A DNA stretch of 64,000 nt from Promethearchaeota archaeon (GTDB taxonomy: Archaea > Asgardarchaeota > Lokiarchaeia > Sigyniarchaeales > SOKP01): NCBI GenBank assembly GCA_016840085.1, contig JAEOTA010000056.1, positions 35,717-99,716 of the forward strand, in the 5' to 3' direction. The position numbers were made by a program, and so were the translations under genes. The first letter of the stretch is position 1, and each line of letters begins with the position of its first letter. Below are positions 37,157-47,054 of this stretch, piece after piece. Below the pieces are notes generated by a model. That model had not been told where the DNA came from and made no database searches. It was given only the letters and a program-made list of their open reading frames with translations.

Positions 37157-38119
37157 GTGAAAAAAAACGAGAAAACTAAGCCAGAAATCTCACTTTGTCC
37201 TCATAAGAATGTAAAACAAGAGGGAGGACATATAGTTTGCCATGATTGTGGTTTAATTTTGGAAGAAAAAGCTTTTTATAAAGCAATACCTCGAAGTGAA
37301 TTCTATACAGATTCCCAGAGGGATTATGAAAGAAGAATAAAAATGAGCGATTCAAAAGCTCTGCAAGATCCTAAAATAAGAGAAAAATATGAAAGAATTA
37401 AGACACTTGAGAAGTGGTTCCGGGATTATCAATCAGACTTCTCAGAGCAAAAGAAAACAATCGAATTACTAAAAAGTCATGGAATAGGATTAAATATTGA
37501 TACCGTAAAATATCAAACAATAAAAGATCGGTATCTTCGATTTAACAAATATCATAGACACACATATCAAAACATGGTTATTATCTTTTTAGCTATTGTT
37601 TGGATGGAGATTAAAGATACAACAAATATCCGACTAGAAGAATTCATCAAGGTTTCAAGAGAGCTAGCACATAAGATTAATAAAAAAATGTTGTATAATG
37701 CGATGTTAAAAATAAAAAGAACAGAGAAGATGTTAAAAGATAAGAAAGATACAATGGATTTGGAAAAAGAAATCAAAGCTCGAATAAAAATTGTATTTCA
37801 AAAAGATTTAAATAGTATTCCATTTGAAGCGGTTAAAAATTCTGTTTTAAATAAAGAAGAATTTGTAAAATTAAAGATCAAAATGCAACTTTTAGCCGAC
37901 AAAATACTAAATAAAATTTCCTATTATCAAATTCAGAATTTTAATTATAAAGCATTTACAGCAGGGTTAATCTATTATATAGGACAAACTTTAGATAATA
38001 GAAAGATATTTACACAAAACCTTATCGAAAAATATAGTAAATTCTCAAGTACTACAATTAGAAAGAAATATCACACCTTAAAAGAGATTTTAGGTGAACC
38101 TGAAATCTTCACACTCTAG
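37157..38119 (+). CDS. Divergent TFB/TFIIB-like protein
   Basis: The 320-residue protein starts (GTG at 37157) with a zinc-ribbon-like segment: C14, H16, C28, C31 in LCPHKNVKQ and IVCHDCGLIL, followed by EEKAFYKAIP as in TFBs. The rest is helical and basic with faint cyclin-fold spacing (YHRHTYQNMVIIFLAIVWM; FNYKAFTAGLIYYIGQTLDN). Sequence drift from the neighbouring TFB is large and the cyclin repeats are degenerate, so it may be a specialised or alternative initiation factor. Other readings are a Brf-like or unrelated ribbon-helix protein. Confidence 0.7.
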   Translation: MKKNEKTKPEISLCPHKNVKQEGGHIVCHDCGLILEEKAFYKAIPRSEFYTDSQRDYERRIKMSDSKALQDPKIREKYERIKTLEKWFRDYQSDFSEQKKTIELLKSHGIGLNIDTVKYQTIKDRYLRFNKYHRHTYQNMVIIFLAIVWMEIKDTTNIRLEEFIKVSRELAHKINKKMLYNAMLKIKRTEKMLKDKKDTMDLEKEIKARIKIVFQKDLNSIPFEAVKNSVLNKEEFVKLKIKMQLLADKILNKISYYQIQNFNYKAFTAGLIYYIGQTLDNRKIFTQNLIEKYSKFSSTTIRKKYHTLKEILGEPEIFTL

Positions 38120-38216
38120 TTTTATTTGATATTTAGAGTTTTTTTTAGGTAATTATTAACACTTAAAAAGCTTTAGATCTATATAATTAATTATTAATTA
38201 TGTTTACAATTCAATA

Positions 38217-41093
38217 ATGAAATCTATGGCAGTCCACATAACTACAGATAACACATACTATTCTCAACCGATTGATGTATTGATAGAGTTTTTTAAAACC
38301 GATCAAGACCACGGATTGAATTCTTATGAATTAAATGAAAGATATCGAAATTCTGGATACAATGAGTTACCTAAAATTAAAAAATCGATTTGGAAGATAT
38401 ATCTTGCCCCTATTTTTAATTTTTTAATTGTAATTCTTATTATAACTAGCATAGTTATTTCTATTTTAGGATCTCCAGAAGAGACCGTTATAATTTTTGT
38501 AGTTATTATAATTAATTCTGCTACTGTTGTTATTCAGCAATATAGAGCACAAAAGGCTTTAGAGTCTTTAAGACAAATTGCTGCATTAAAAGCTAAAGTA
38601 TTAAGAGATGGAGAACAAAAAGAAATATCTAATAGAGAATTAGTTCCGGGAGATATTGTTATATTGGAACAAGGTGATAAGATTCCTGCCGATGGTAGGA
38701 TCATTAATTCTGTTAATCTAACTGTTGATGAGGCTCCATTAACAGGTGAAAGTGAGCCAGTAGAAAAAATAAATAAAACCTTAGAAAAAAATGATATTCA
38801 TCTTCAAGAACAAACTAATATGGTATTTATGGGTACATATATCCATACTGGACGGGCTAAATCATTAATCACAGGTACAGGTGTAAACACAGAGATAGGA
38901 AAAATCTCAGTTACTCTAAATGAAATGGGTAGTATTGAAGATATTCCACTAACAAAAAAATTAAATCGTTTAGGATTTATTTTAGGAACGATTGTCATAA
39001 TAAATTTAATTATTTTAATTGCTTATAAGCTTAACATCTTAATTCTTGAAGAAAATTTTATTAAATCTGAAATAATTGATGCTTTAGTTAGTTCTATTCT
39101 AAGAGCTACTACTGTTATACCATTTAATTTACCTTTATTATCAACATTAGTTTTATTGACAGGAATTCTTGAGATGGCACAGAGTGGGGTAATTATAAAA
39201 AATTTGTCAGCTATAGAATCTCTTGGTCGTGTATCCGTTATTTGTTCCGATAAAACAGGAACTATAACGAAAAATGAGATGGCTGTGGAAAATATTTGGA
39301 TAAATAATGAGGAATATAATGTCAGTGGTTCTGGGTACGATGCAGATGGAGTAATATCCAAGGACGATCATGTAGTTATCTTAAATGACAATCCTACTTT
39401 CCAAAAATTCATTGATTCTATAGTTCTGAACAATAATGCTAAACTTATCTATGAAGATGTTAAAATAAAGGCTAGAGATAGAAAAGAAATAGCAGTAAGA
39501 CGATCATTGGGTTCTCCTACAGAGGCAGCATTACTAGTATTAGCAGAAAAAGCTGGTTATATTATCTATGATATTAAAAAAAGATATGATTTAATTACTG
39601 AATTTTCTTTTAGTTCTGAATTAAAACGTATGAGTTCAGTATATTTATTTAAAGAAAAGGAAGAGGTAATTTTTGTGTATACAAAAGGAGCCCCTGAGAG
39701 AATTATTGATATATCCTCTCAAATGGAAATAAATGGTGATATCAAACCTTTTAATAAAGATTTGAAAGATGAGATTACAGAAAAAATCAAGAATCGTGCA
39801 GTCCAAGGATATAGAACATTAGCCATTGCTTATAAACACTTTAATAACGTTAACACTCCTAATAGAGAAGAAATTGAAAGTAATTTAATTTTTTTAGGAT
39901 TTGTATCAATTATGGATCCACCCCGAATTGGTGTCGAAAAATCCGTTGAAGAATGTAAGGCTGGTAATATAAAAGTTATTATGATAACGGGTGATCATCC
40001 CGCTACAGCAAAAACAATTGCTACTCAAATGGGTATTTATAAGGAAGGAGATATTGTAGCAGAAGGTAATCAAATAAAGGATCTGAAACCAAATGATTTT
40101 AATAAAGTATCTGTATTTGCTCGTGTAGAACCTTCTGATAAAGAAATTATTGTCGAAAATTATCAAAGTGAGAACCATGTTGTGGCTATGACAGGAGACG
40201 GAATTAACGATGCTCTTGCTCTAAAATTAGCTAATGCAGGTATAGCAATGGGAATAACAGGAACTGATGTAGCTAAGGAAACTGCCGATATGGTTATTTC
40301 AGATGATGATTTTACTTCAATCGAAAAGGGAGTTAGAATAGGACGAGGTATTTTTTCTAAAATTAGAACAATAATCTATTTTTTTATATGTTTGAATATA
40401 GTGGAGGCAATTATATTTTTTGGATATGAATTTTTACCTACATTTGAGCTATTTAGTTCAGAATGGCAACATATTTATATTTTCGGCATTGTTCATTCTC
40501 TTCCTTCTTTAGCATTAGTACTTGACACGCGTCCTAAAGATATTATGCATGAATATCCTAGAGACGAGGAGGAATTATTAAATAAAAATATTTGGATTCT
40601 ATTATTAATACAAGCTTTTCTAATGGGATTAGGTTTAGTATTGGCATTGCAATTAACAATAGGTGGGTTGATTCCCTTGAATGAATGGAATTTAAATCCG
40701 CACATTAGTTATATTATTCCAGATTCTACAACTGAAGAATTAATTGCTCAAAAAGCTAGAACAATGTTCATAACTACTTTATACATTATTGAGACAAATT
40801 TTATTTGGTCTATTAGAAGGCCTAATAAATCAATTATTAAGAGCTTAAAAGAGGAATTAAGTTTTACTATCTTAGTTGTAACTCTATTTACATTAGGACT
40901 CCATATAATGCATATTTGTTTTTCCTTTGTTGTAAATTACTATATTAATGATGTTAGTGGTTTAAATTTCCAGATAAATTTCATGTTTCTTAGCGGTACA
41001 GATTGGTTAATTTGTATACTTCTTGCTATACCAGGAATAATAGGAATTGAATTTGTAAAATATTTAGCTAGAATCAGAAATATAAGATTTTAA
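38217..41093 (+). CDS. P-type cation-transporting ATPase (first of two)
   Basis: The 958-residue ATPase has all cytosolic motifs: actuator LTGESEP, phosphorylation site D345 in SDKTGT, KGAPER in the nucleotide domain, MITGDHPATA and the hinge MTGDGINDALAL. It has the N-terminal cation-ATPase domain and about ten membrane helices, like P2 pumps. The M4 motif, PEGLP in P2 calcium and sodium pumps, here reads PFNLP, and the M6 ligand region is also changed (NIVEAIIF, then GIVHSLPS). So the transported ion is not predictable. Its paralogue is encoded 1.1 kb downstream. Confidence 0.92.
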   Translation: MKSMAVHITTDNTYYSQPIDVLIEFFKTDQDHGLNSYELNERYRNSGYNELPKIKKSIWKIYLAPIFNFLIVILIITSIVISILGSPEETVIIFVVIIINSATVVIQQYRAQKALESLRQIAALKAKVLRDGEQKEISNRELVPGDIVILEQGDKIPADGRIINSVNLTVDEAPLTGESEPVEKINKTLEKNDIHLQEQTNMVFMGTYIHTGRAKSLITGTGVNTEIGKISVTLNEMGSIEDIPLTKKLNRLGFILGTIVIINLIILIAYKLNILILEENFIKSEIIDALVSSILRATTVIPFNLPLLSTLVLLTGILEMAQSGVIIKNLSAIESLGRVSVICSDKTGTITKNEMAVENIWINNEEYNVSGSGYDADGVISKDDHVVILNDNPTFQKFIDSIVLNNNAKLIYEDVKIKARDRKEIAVRRSLGSPTEAALLVLAEKAGYIIYDIKKRYDLITEFSFSSELKRMSSVYLFKEKEEVIFVYTKGAPERIIDISSQMEINGDIKPFNKDLKDEITEKIKNRAVQGYRTLAIAYKHFNNVNTPNREEIESNLIFLGFVSIMDPPRIGVEKSVEECKAGNIKVIMITGDHPATAKTIATQMGIYKEGDIVAEGNQIKDLKPNDFNKVSVFARVEPSDKEIIVENYQSENHVVAMTGDGINDALALKLANAGIAMGITGTDVAKETADMVISDDDFTSIEKGVRIGRGIFSKIRTIIYFFICLNIVEAIIFFGYEFLPTFELFSSEWQHIYIFGIVHSLPSLALVLDTRPKDIMHEYPRDEEELLNKNIWILLLIQAFLMGLGLVLALQLTIGGLIPLNEWNLNPHISYIIPDSTTEELIAQKARTMFITTLYIIETNFIWSIRRPNKSIIKSLKEELSFTILVVTLFTLGLHIMHICFSFVVNYYINDVSGLNFQINFMFLSGTDWLICILLAIPGIIGIEFVKYLARIRNIRF

Positions 41094-41148
41094 TCATATT
41101 CACATACTTTAAGAATTTTAGAAATTTTTTAACCGACTTGAGAAAATG

Positions 41149-41160
41149 TTATATATAAAA
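41149..41160 (+). promoter_or_regulatory. TATA-like box before the VTT-family gene
   Basis: TTATATATAAAA lies 14 bases before the first possible ATG (41174). A transcription start 25 bases downstream would fall near 41180, beyond that ATG, which favours the in-frame ATG at 41192 as the true start with a leader of about 12 bases. Confidence 0.5.
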
Positions 41161-41191
41161 TTTAAAACTCAATATGAGAGAAGAGAAAAAT

Positions 41192-42019
41192 ATGTCTGAA
41201 GAAATTAAATATTTATCTGAGGATAATAAAGTTTTCATAAAAAAATATAGTGGAGTTATCTTTATAGGGTCAATACTCGTTTTATTCGTAGTCTTAGCCC
41301 TTTTTAATATTAATTTTGGGCAATGGCTTGCGGACACCATTATGTGGTTTTATAGGAATTACGGAGTATTTGGGATTTATCTTGGAGTTTTTGTCATAAG
41401 TATTTTTGGAAATTTCACAGTAATTTTTCCTGTACCATATGTAATTGCTCTTATTGTGATTTCTGCTGTCATTGGTACTGTTAATCCAATTATGCTGGGT
41501 CTCTTTGGAGCTCTTGGAGCGAGTATCGGTGAAGTATCTGCCTGGTTAATTGGACGGGGATCCCAAAAAATGTTTGGAAATTCGGAGAGCATTGAACGCA
41601 TGAAAAGATATGTGGAGTTAGGTTGGGCTCCAGTTTTAATTTTTATATTTGCAGCAACACCGCTTCCTGATGATGCTTTTCTAATTGTTTTAGGAATTAC
41701 TGGCTACAGTATCATAAAAACATTAATATTTACATTTATTGGAAAGTTCGTTCTTTGCTTTATATGCAGTGCCCTCCCACTTTGGTTTGCAGATACGGCC
41801 TTTGGAAATTTTCTATTTAATTTATTCGGAATTAATCTTGAAGCTGCTAAAACTGGAGTTATTCCGCCTAGTTCCCCTTTAGAAATTTTAAGAAGTTCAT
41901 TAGTGTGGGCAGCAACAATAATTATTATGTTCTTGTTGGTATATGTTGATTGGGGAAAAATTCTAAAAAAGAAAAAAAAAGATTCGAATAATTTCAGCGA
42001 GGAAATTCAAAATCAATAA
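41192..42019 (+). CDS. VTT/DedA (SNARE-associated Golgi) family membrane protein
   Basis: Integral membrane protein of about 275 residues. The VTT core is visible: YGVFGIYLGVFVISIFGNF, then VPYVIALIVISAVIG, then GALGASIGEVSAWLIGRG with the conserved Gly/Glu/Arg-Gly pattern, then TPLPDDAFLIVLGITGYS. The family includes DedA, TMEM41B and VMP1, linked to lipid scrambling. Upstream in-frame ATG at 41174 is less likely because of the TATA position. It lies between two P-type ATPase genes on the same strand. Confidence 0.85.
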   Translation: MSEEIKYLSEDNKVFIKKYSGVIFIGSILVLFVVLALFNINFGQWLADTIMWFYRNYGVFGIYLGVFVISIFGNFTVIFPVPYVIALIVISAVIGTVNPIMLGLFGALGASIGEVSAWLIGRGSQKMFGNSESIERMKRYVELGWAPVLIFIFAATPLPDDAFLIVLGITGYSIIKTLIFTFIGKFVLCFICSALPLWFADTAFGNFLFNLFGINLEAAKTGVIPPSSPLEILRSSLVWAATIIIMFLLVYVDWGKILKKKKKDSNNFSEEIQNQ

Positions 42020-42169
42020 AGGAGAATTAAAACATCAAAATTTTTTTTAAAATATCTAGTGAAAAAGTAATAAGTTAAAAATTATGATTATTATAGGTTA
42101 TTTATTATATTGAGACAATTTCGATTTTAAATCTCTTTAATCAATATTAAAAATTAGAGAAGACCCACT

Positions 42170-45085
42170 ATGAAATCTATAGAAGAAAATTTTTATAATC
42201 TTGGTCTAGAGCAGATTTACAAAAAATTAAAGACCGATCCTGATAAAGGTCTAACTGAAAAAGAAAGCATAAAGCGTTTAGAAGAATTTGGTTTAAATGA
42301 AGTTCCAAAAGTATCTAAAGGGTTCATCAAGATTTATTTAGCACCTTTATTTAATTGGTTAATCGTTATATATCTTATAGGGGCTTTAATACTATTTTTA
42401 GCAGCTATTTTTGGTGGAGAGGGTAATCTAATGTTTATTCTTTTAACTTTATTTATTGTCTTTCTAAATTGTATAGTTGCAATTATTCAACAGTATAGAG
42501 CAACTAAAAAATTGAAAGCACTAAGAGAATTATCAGCACCCACTTCCACGTTGATCAGAGATGGGCAGAAAAAAGAAATTCTGACTAAGGAAATTGTTGT
42601 GGGCGATTTATTAGTTTTAAATCAAGGTGATAAAATACCCGCAGATGCGAGAATAATCGAATCTAACAACCTAGTAGTAAATGAGGCTTCACTAACAGGA
42701 GAAAGTGAGCCTGTGAGAAAGGATGAAAAGGGAGACAAATTGGATAAAAAGGATATTACTATTGGGCAACGGAGCAATATGGTATTCTATGGTACTTATA
42801 TAACAACGGGAAATGGCAAATCAATTATTGTTAAAACAGGAGGAGAAACTGAAATCGGAAAGATCTCACATGGCTTAGAGGAAGCTGGAACCAGTGAAAT
42901 TCCTATTAGAAAAAAAATGAACAATTTTGGGAAGTGGTTAGGACTAATTATTTTTGGTTTCTGGTTTATAATATTATTAATTCTTTGGGCTGTAAGAGGA
43001 GAAGCCGATGTTGTCGAAAGTTTGAATTCTGCGCTCGATCTTATGCCAATTAATTTACCTTTACTCACAACTATTGTTTTGATTACAGGGGTTGTAGCTA
43101 TGGCACATCATGGTGTTATAATAAGAAATCTGGCGTCCGTTGATAGTTTAGGGAGAGTAAGTATAGTATGTTCAGATAAAACTGGTACATTAACCAAAAA
43201 TCAAATGGCAATTCAACATGTTTGGACAAATGGTTCAGTTTTTAGAGTTACGGGTAGTGGGTATTCTCCTGAAGGAGCAATTATTTTAATGGATGATCCA
43301 AAAAATCCTGTCTATGTAAAACATATTGATGATTATCCTCATCTTAAATTATTACTCACTACGGGATTTTTAAATAATAATTCTGCATTAGTAAAAAATG
43401 AGATTGAAATTTCTGGTAAGGCAATTCCTAAATGGAATGTTATTGGATCGCCAACAGAAGGAGCTTTAATGGTGTTATTTCAAAAGGGAATGGGAGATTA
43501 TCTATTAGATGATTATAAATCTGTAAAAGAATATCCTTTTGATTCTTCAGTGAAAAGAATGACTAAAGTCTATGAAAAAGATCTCTCTTACTTTTCATTT
43601 ACAAAAGGAGCAAGTGAAGTTTTAATTCCATTATGTTCAAAAATAATATACAATGATGTTGAAGTTGATTTTAGCGAAGAAATTAAAACTAAAGTTATGG
43701 AGATCGTAAATCTTTACGCTAATCAAGGATATAGAATATTGAGTTTATGTAATAAAAAAATGGAATTCATGCCACCTAAAGGAGAGGAAGGAAGAGAAGT
43801 TAGTGAGTCAGACTTAGTATTTATTGGTTTTGTAACAATATTGGATCCTCCAAGAGAAGGAGTCAAAGAATCTGTAGAACAATGTCATGAAGCAGGTGTA
43901 GATGTTGTAATGATTACTGGCGATTCTCCTTCAACAGCTCGAGCAATTGCAACTCAGATCGGTGTCGTATCAGATGAGAATGATATAGCAATTGAAGGAA
44001 AAGATATTAAAAATTTCAAATCGTATGATGAGTTTAGAAAAATCAAGGTATTTGCTCGTGTTTCTCCAGAACATAAGGAAGATATAGTTGAGAAATATCA
44101 AGAACAGAAAAAAGTAGTAGCTATGACAGGTGATGGTGTTAACGATGCATTGGCATTAAATATGGCCGATGCGGGTGTAGCTATGGGAATAATGGGAACA
44201 GATGTTGCTAAAGAGGCATCTGATATGGTAATCTCAGATGATTCATTTAACTCAATTGTAACCGGCATTCATCATGGAAGGGGGATTTTTGCTAGAATTC
44301 GCGCAATAGTATTTTTTTATATAGTTACAAATGTATTCGAAGGAATAGTTCAATTTATATTAGCTATTATTTTAGATTTACCTTATTTTTTAGATGACGC
44401 ATTTTATTTACAATGGATCTTCTTATCAATAACTCTACATGTATTTCCCGGTTTAATACTTACTTTTGATACTACTTCTAAAGAGGTTATGGAAGAGAAA
44501 CCTCGTGATTCAGAAGAAATTCTTTCAAAAAACATTATTGCACTTCTTTTTGTGTTTGGAATTTTATTAGCAATTAGTATGATTATTGTTTATTTTACTA
44601 CTATTAGAGGTCTATACCCAGTTTTCCCTGAAAATTGGAATTTTGGTGGCTTAAATGAAGCTTATCTTTATTCTCCAGAAACTGAATCATTATGGCTTGA
44701 TATACTTCGTAATTTTTATCCAAATGCAACAGATCTGGAACTATTACAATATGGAAAAACGCTTACAATGATGATGGTTACATTATTTTTCTGTGAGTCG
44801 TTTTTAGTTTTTCAAATTAGACGCCCTAATAAATCTCTTATTAGAAGTTTGATTGAAGATAGTAATAAAAGAATGTACTTGATAATTGGCTTTCTTTTTA
44901 TAGTATTCCTTATGTTAATGTATATCCCTGGAGTTCAAGTTGGCTTAGCATCTGTTGGAATTAATTTTATGTTTATGTTTCTAACGGGTCTAGATTGGTT
45001 AATATGCTTTTTGATTTCACTAATCTGTATCGTTTCATTTGAGATTGTCAAATTTGTAGCACGTAGATATGGGATAAAATTTTAA
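42170..45085 (+). CDS. P-type cation-transporting ATPase (second of two)
   Basis: The 971-residue paralogue of the ATPase encoded at 38217. Same motif set: LTGESEP, D336 in SDKTGT, KGASEV, MITGDSPSTA, MTGDGVNDALAL, and two-sided membrane helices. The M4 motif is PINLP (PFNLP in the first copy), where P2 pumps have PEGLP, and M6 reads NVFEGIVQF then ITLHVFPG. The two copies share the unusual M4 and M6 features, so this is a subfamily trait rather than decay. The ion is unknown. Confidence 0.92.
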   Translation: MKSIEENFYNLGLEQIYKKLKTDPDKGLTEKESIKRLEEFGLNEVPKVSKGFIKIYLAPLFNWLIVIYLIGALILFLAAIFGGEGNLMFILLTLFIVFLNCIVAIIQQYRATKKLKALRELSAPTSTLIRDGQKKEILTKEIVVGDLLVLNQGDKIPADARIIESNNLVVNEASLTGESEPVRKDEKGDKLDKKDITIGQRSNMVFYGTYITTGNGKSIIVKTGGETEIGKISHGLEEAGTSEIPIRKKMNNFGKWLGLIIFGFWFIILLILWAVRGEADVVESLNSALDLMPINLPLLTTIVLITGVVAMAHHGVIIRNLASVDSLGRVSIVCSDKTGTLTKNQMAIQHVWTNGSVFRVTGSGYSPEGAIILMDDPKNPVYVKHIDDYPHLKLLLTTGFLNNNSALVKNEIEISGKAIPKWNVIGSPTEGALMVLFQKGMGDYLLDDYKSVKEYPFDSSVKRMTKVYEKDLSYFSFTKGASEVLIPLCSKIIYNDVEVDFSEEIKTKVMEIVNLYANQGYRILSLCNKKMEFMPPKGEEGREVSESDLVFIGFVTILDPPREGVKESVEQCHEAGVDVVMITGDSPSTARAIATQIGVVSDENDIAIEGKDIKNFKSYDEFRKIKVFARVSPEHKEDIVEKYQEQKKVVAMTGDGVNDALALNMADAGVAMGIMGTDVAKEASDMVISDDSFNSIVTGIHHGRGIFARIRAIVFFYIVTNVFEGIVQFILAIILDLPYFLDDAFYLQWIFLSITLHVFPGLILTFDTTSKEVMEEKPRDSEEILSKNIIALLFVFGILLAISMIIVYFTTIRGLYPVFPENWNFGGLNEAYLYSPETESLWLDILRNFYPNATDLELLQYGKTLTMMMVTLFFCESFLVFQIRRPNKSLIRSLIEDSNKRMYLIIGFLFIVFLMLMYIPGVQVGLASVGINFMFMFLTGLDWLICFLISLICIVSFEIVKFVARRYGIKF

Positions 45086-45163
45086 ATAACATATTCTTTT
45101 TCGCTTTTTTTACTGTCCTTTATTTTAATTAATTTTTTATAGAAAAGCCGATTTGTATCTTTT

Positions 45164-45709
45164 ATGTTAAAGGGAAATAAAATAAAACTTGGACCTGTTA
45201 AGAGAGAATATATTGATTATTATATAAAATGGATGAACGACCCGGAACTCACCCAATATCTCATGATGTATCGTCCTCTAACAAGAGAAATGGAAGAAGA
45301 ATGGTTTAATAGTCTAAAAAATCGTGAAAATTTCTTTATTTTTGCAATTTTATTATTTAACCAAGATGAAAATGAGAAACTTCTTGGAAATTGTTCAATA
45401 GACGTTGATTGGAAAAACCGTATAGGAACTTGTGGAATTGTGATAGGAGAAAAAGAATATCACAGCAAAGGGTATGGAACAGAAGCAATGAAGTTGCTTG
45501 TTGATTATGGGTTTAATACACTTAATCTTAATAGAATACAACTTGAAACGTTTAGTTTCAATAAACGTGCTTTAAAATCATATCAAAAAGTTGGTTTTAA
45601 AGAGGAGGGAACTCGACGACAAGCTATATATGTGAACGGTGAATACTACGATGCCATTATGTTGGGAATCCTTAAAAATGAATGGCAGAAAATAAAATCC
45701 GAATCTTAA
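45164..45709 (+). CDS. GNAT-family N-acetyltransferase, RimJ/RimL-like
   Basis: The 181-residue protein has an acetyl-CoA binding motif EKEYHSKGYGTEAMKLLVDYG (Q/RxxGxG/A variant KGYGTE) near residue 98 and a late FSFNKRALKSYQKVGFKEEG segment typical of RimJ/RimL/SpeG-type acetyltransferases. Substrate unknown (ribosomal protein N-terminus, polyamine or small molecule). Confidence 0.88.
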   Translation: MLKGNKIKLGPVKREYIDYYIKWMNDPELTQYLMMYRPLTREMEEEWFNSLKNRENFFIFAILLFNQDENEKLLGNCSIDVDWKNRIGTCGIVIGEKEYHSKGYGTEAMKLLVDYGFNTLNLNRIQLETFSFNKRALKSYQKVGFKEEGTRRQAIYVNGEYYDAIMLGILKNEWQKIKSES

Positions 45710-45839
45710 AAATTGCTATTTTCTTAGTTTTTTAGACCTTCATTTTCCTTTTAATAATTCATAATATAATACAACAAAATTTAAATTTCAATTTAATTAC
45801 TTCAAAATATCGTAACTTATTTAGAATAATAATATTAAA

Positions 45840-46955
45840 ATGACAGATATTAAATTTGGAACTAACCTATATTATTCTCAAAATTGGGATCTTCTTAAAA
45901 AGAAGGTTGTAACTGCTAGCCAAGAAAATTGGGATTCTATCTGGCTTCCAGATCACTTAAGTGGTATTCCGGGTAGTGCTATAGACGATTTTTTTTGTCT
46001 GTGGCCTGTATTTGGCGCAATTTCTGAATTAGCTAAGGGAAAGATTTTAGGCTCTGCTGTAACTGATCCTTACAGATTGCATCCGGCGTCTTTGGCTCAA
46101 ATGGCAGCAACACTTAACCACATGACTGGCGGTAATTTTATTTTAGGGATAGGCGCGGGGGAAGGAATGAATTTAAAGGCATATAACATACCATTTAACC
46201 ATGCTGTTACTAAAATGAGTGAATCTATAAGACTAATGAAGGAATTTTGGGATAAAGGAAAGGGTATAACTTTTAATGGGAAATATTACCAAACTAAGAA
46301 TGCCGTTATGCTCCCCAAGCCAATAACAAAAATACCTGTGTGGGTAGCCGGAAATGGACCTAAAACTTTAAGGCTTACAGCTGAACTTGCTGATGGTTGG
46401 ATGCCTTTAGGTGCATTTCCGGATTTATATAAAGATAATCGGAATAAAATTTTTGATATCATGAAAAAAGAAGGAAGAGATCCAATTAATTTCACTTTTG
46501 GATATTTTGCACGAATTTTCATAAATGACGATGAGGATAAGTTAAAGTCTTTTTATAATGGTATAAAGGCTGGTTTAAGTATACAACCAAGAACATTAAA
46601 GAAATTAGGATATTGGAAAGATGAATTTGAACAAATATTCCAAGAGGCTACCGGCTTTAGTAGTGATGAAATGAGTCTATTGGTATATGATAGAGAAGAT
46701 GTTGCAAAGTTTAATTATAAAAAATTAGCTCCATTAGCAGAACAAATTCCTGATAAATTAATTAGAGAAAGTGGTATGATCGGTACTAAGGAAGATATTA
46801 TAAAAAAGATCCAGAAATTTGTTGACGCGGGTGCGCAGCATTTCATTTTCGAGCTTCAACATGGAGTATCAAGTAGAAATGCCCCTTTTACTTATTTTGA
46901 TGTAACTAAAATTATAAGTGAAGAAATTATCCCGATATTTAAAGATTCTAAGTAA
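45840..46955 (+). CDS. Luciferase-like (F420-type) oxidoreductase, first of three
   Basis: TIM-barrel oxidoreductase of the bacterial-luciferase superfamily, whose archaeal members use coenzyme F420 (for example Mer and F420-dependent dehydrogenases). Family signatures: NWDSIWLPDHLSGIPG, ILGSAVTDPYRLHPASLAQM, LGIGAGEGMNLKAYN and VWVAGNGPKTLRLTAELADGW. Length of 371 is normal. Two further members lie within the next 2.5 kb. The substrate cannot be assigned. Confidence 0.88.
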   Translation: MTDIKFGTNLYYSQNWDLLKKKVVTASQENWDSIWLPDHLSGIPGSAIDDFFCLWPVFGAISELAKGKILGSAVTDPYRLHPASLAQMAATLNHMTGGNFILGIGAGEGMNLKAYNIPFNHAVTKMSESIRLMKEFWDKGKGITFNGKYYQTKNAVMLPKPITKIPVWVAGNGPKTLRLTAELADGWMPLGAFPDLYKDNRNKIFDIMKKEGRDPINFTFGYFARIFINDDEDKLKSFYNGIKAGLSIQPRTLKKLGYWKDEFEQIFQEATGFSSDEMSLLVYDREDVAKFNYKKLAPLAEQIPDKLIRESGMIGTKEDIIKKIQKFVDAGAQHFIFELQHGVSSRNAPFTYFDVTKIISEEIIPIFKDSK

Positions 46956-47054
46956 TGATTTTTTGTTTTTTATTTTTTCTTAACTATTCTTCATAACAAA
47001 TTAATTTTTAAGAGATATCCATAATAGAACAAAAAAAAGAAAATTAGGATAAAA

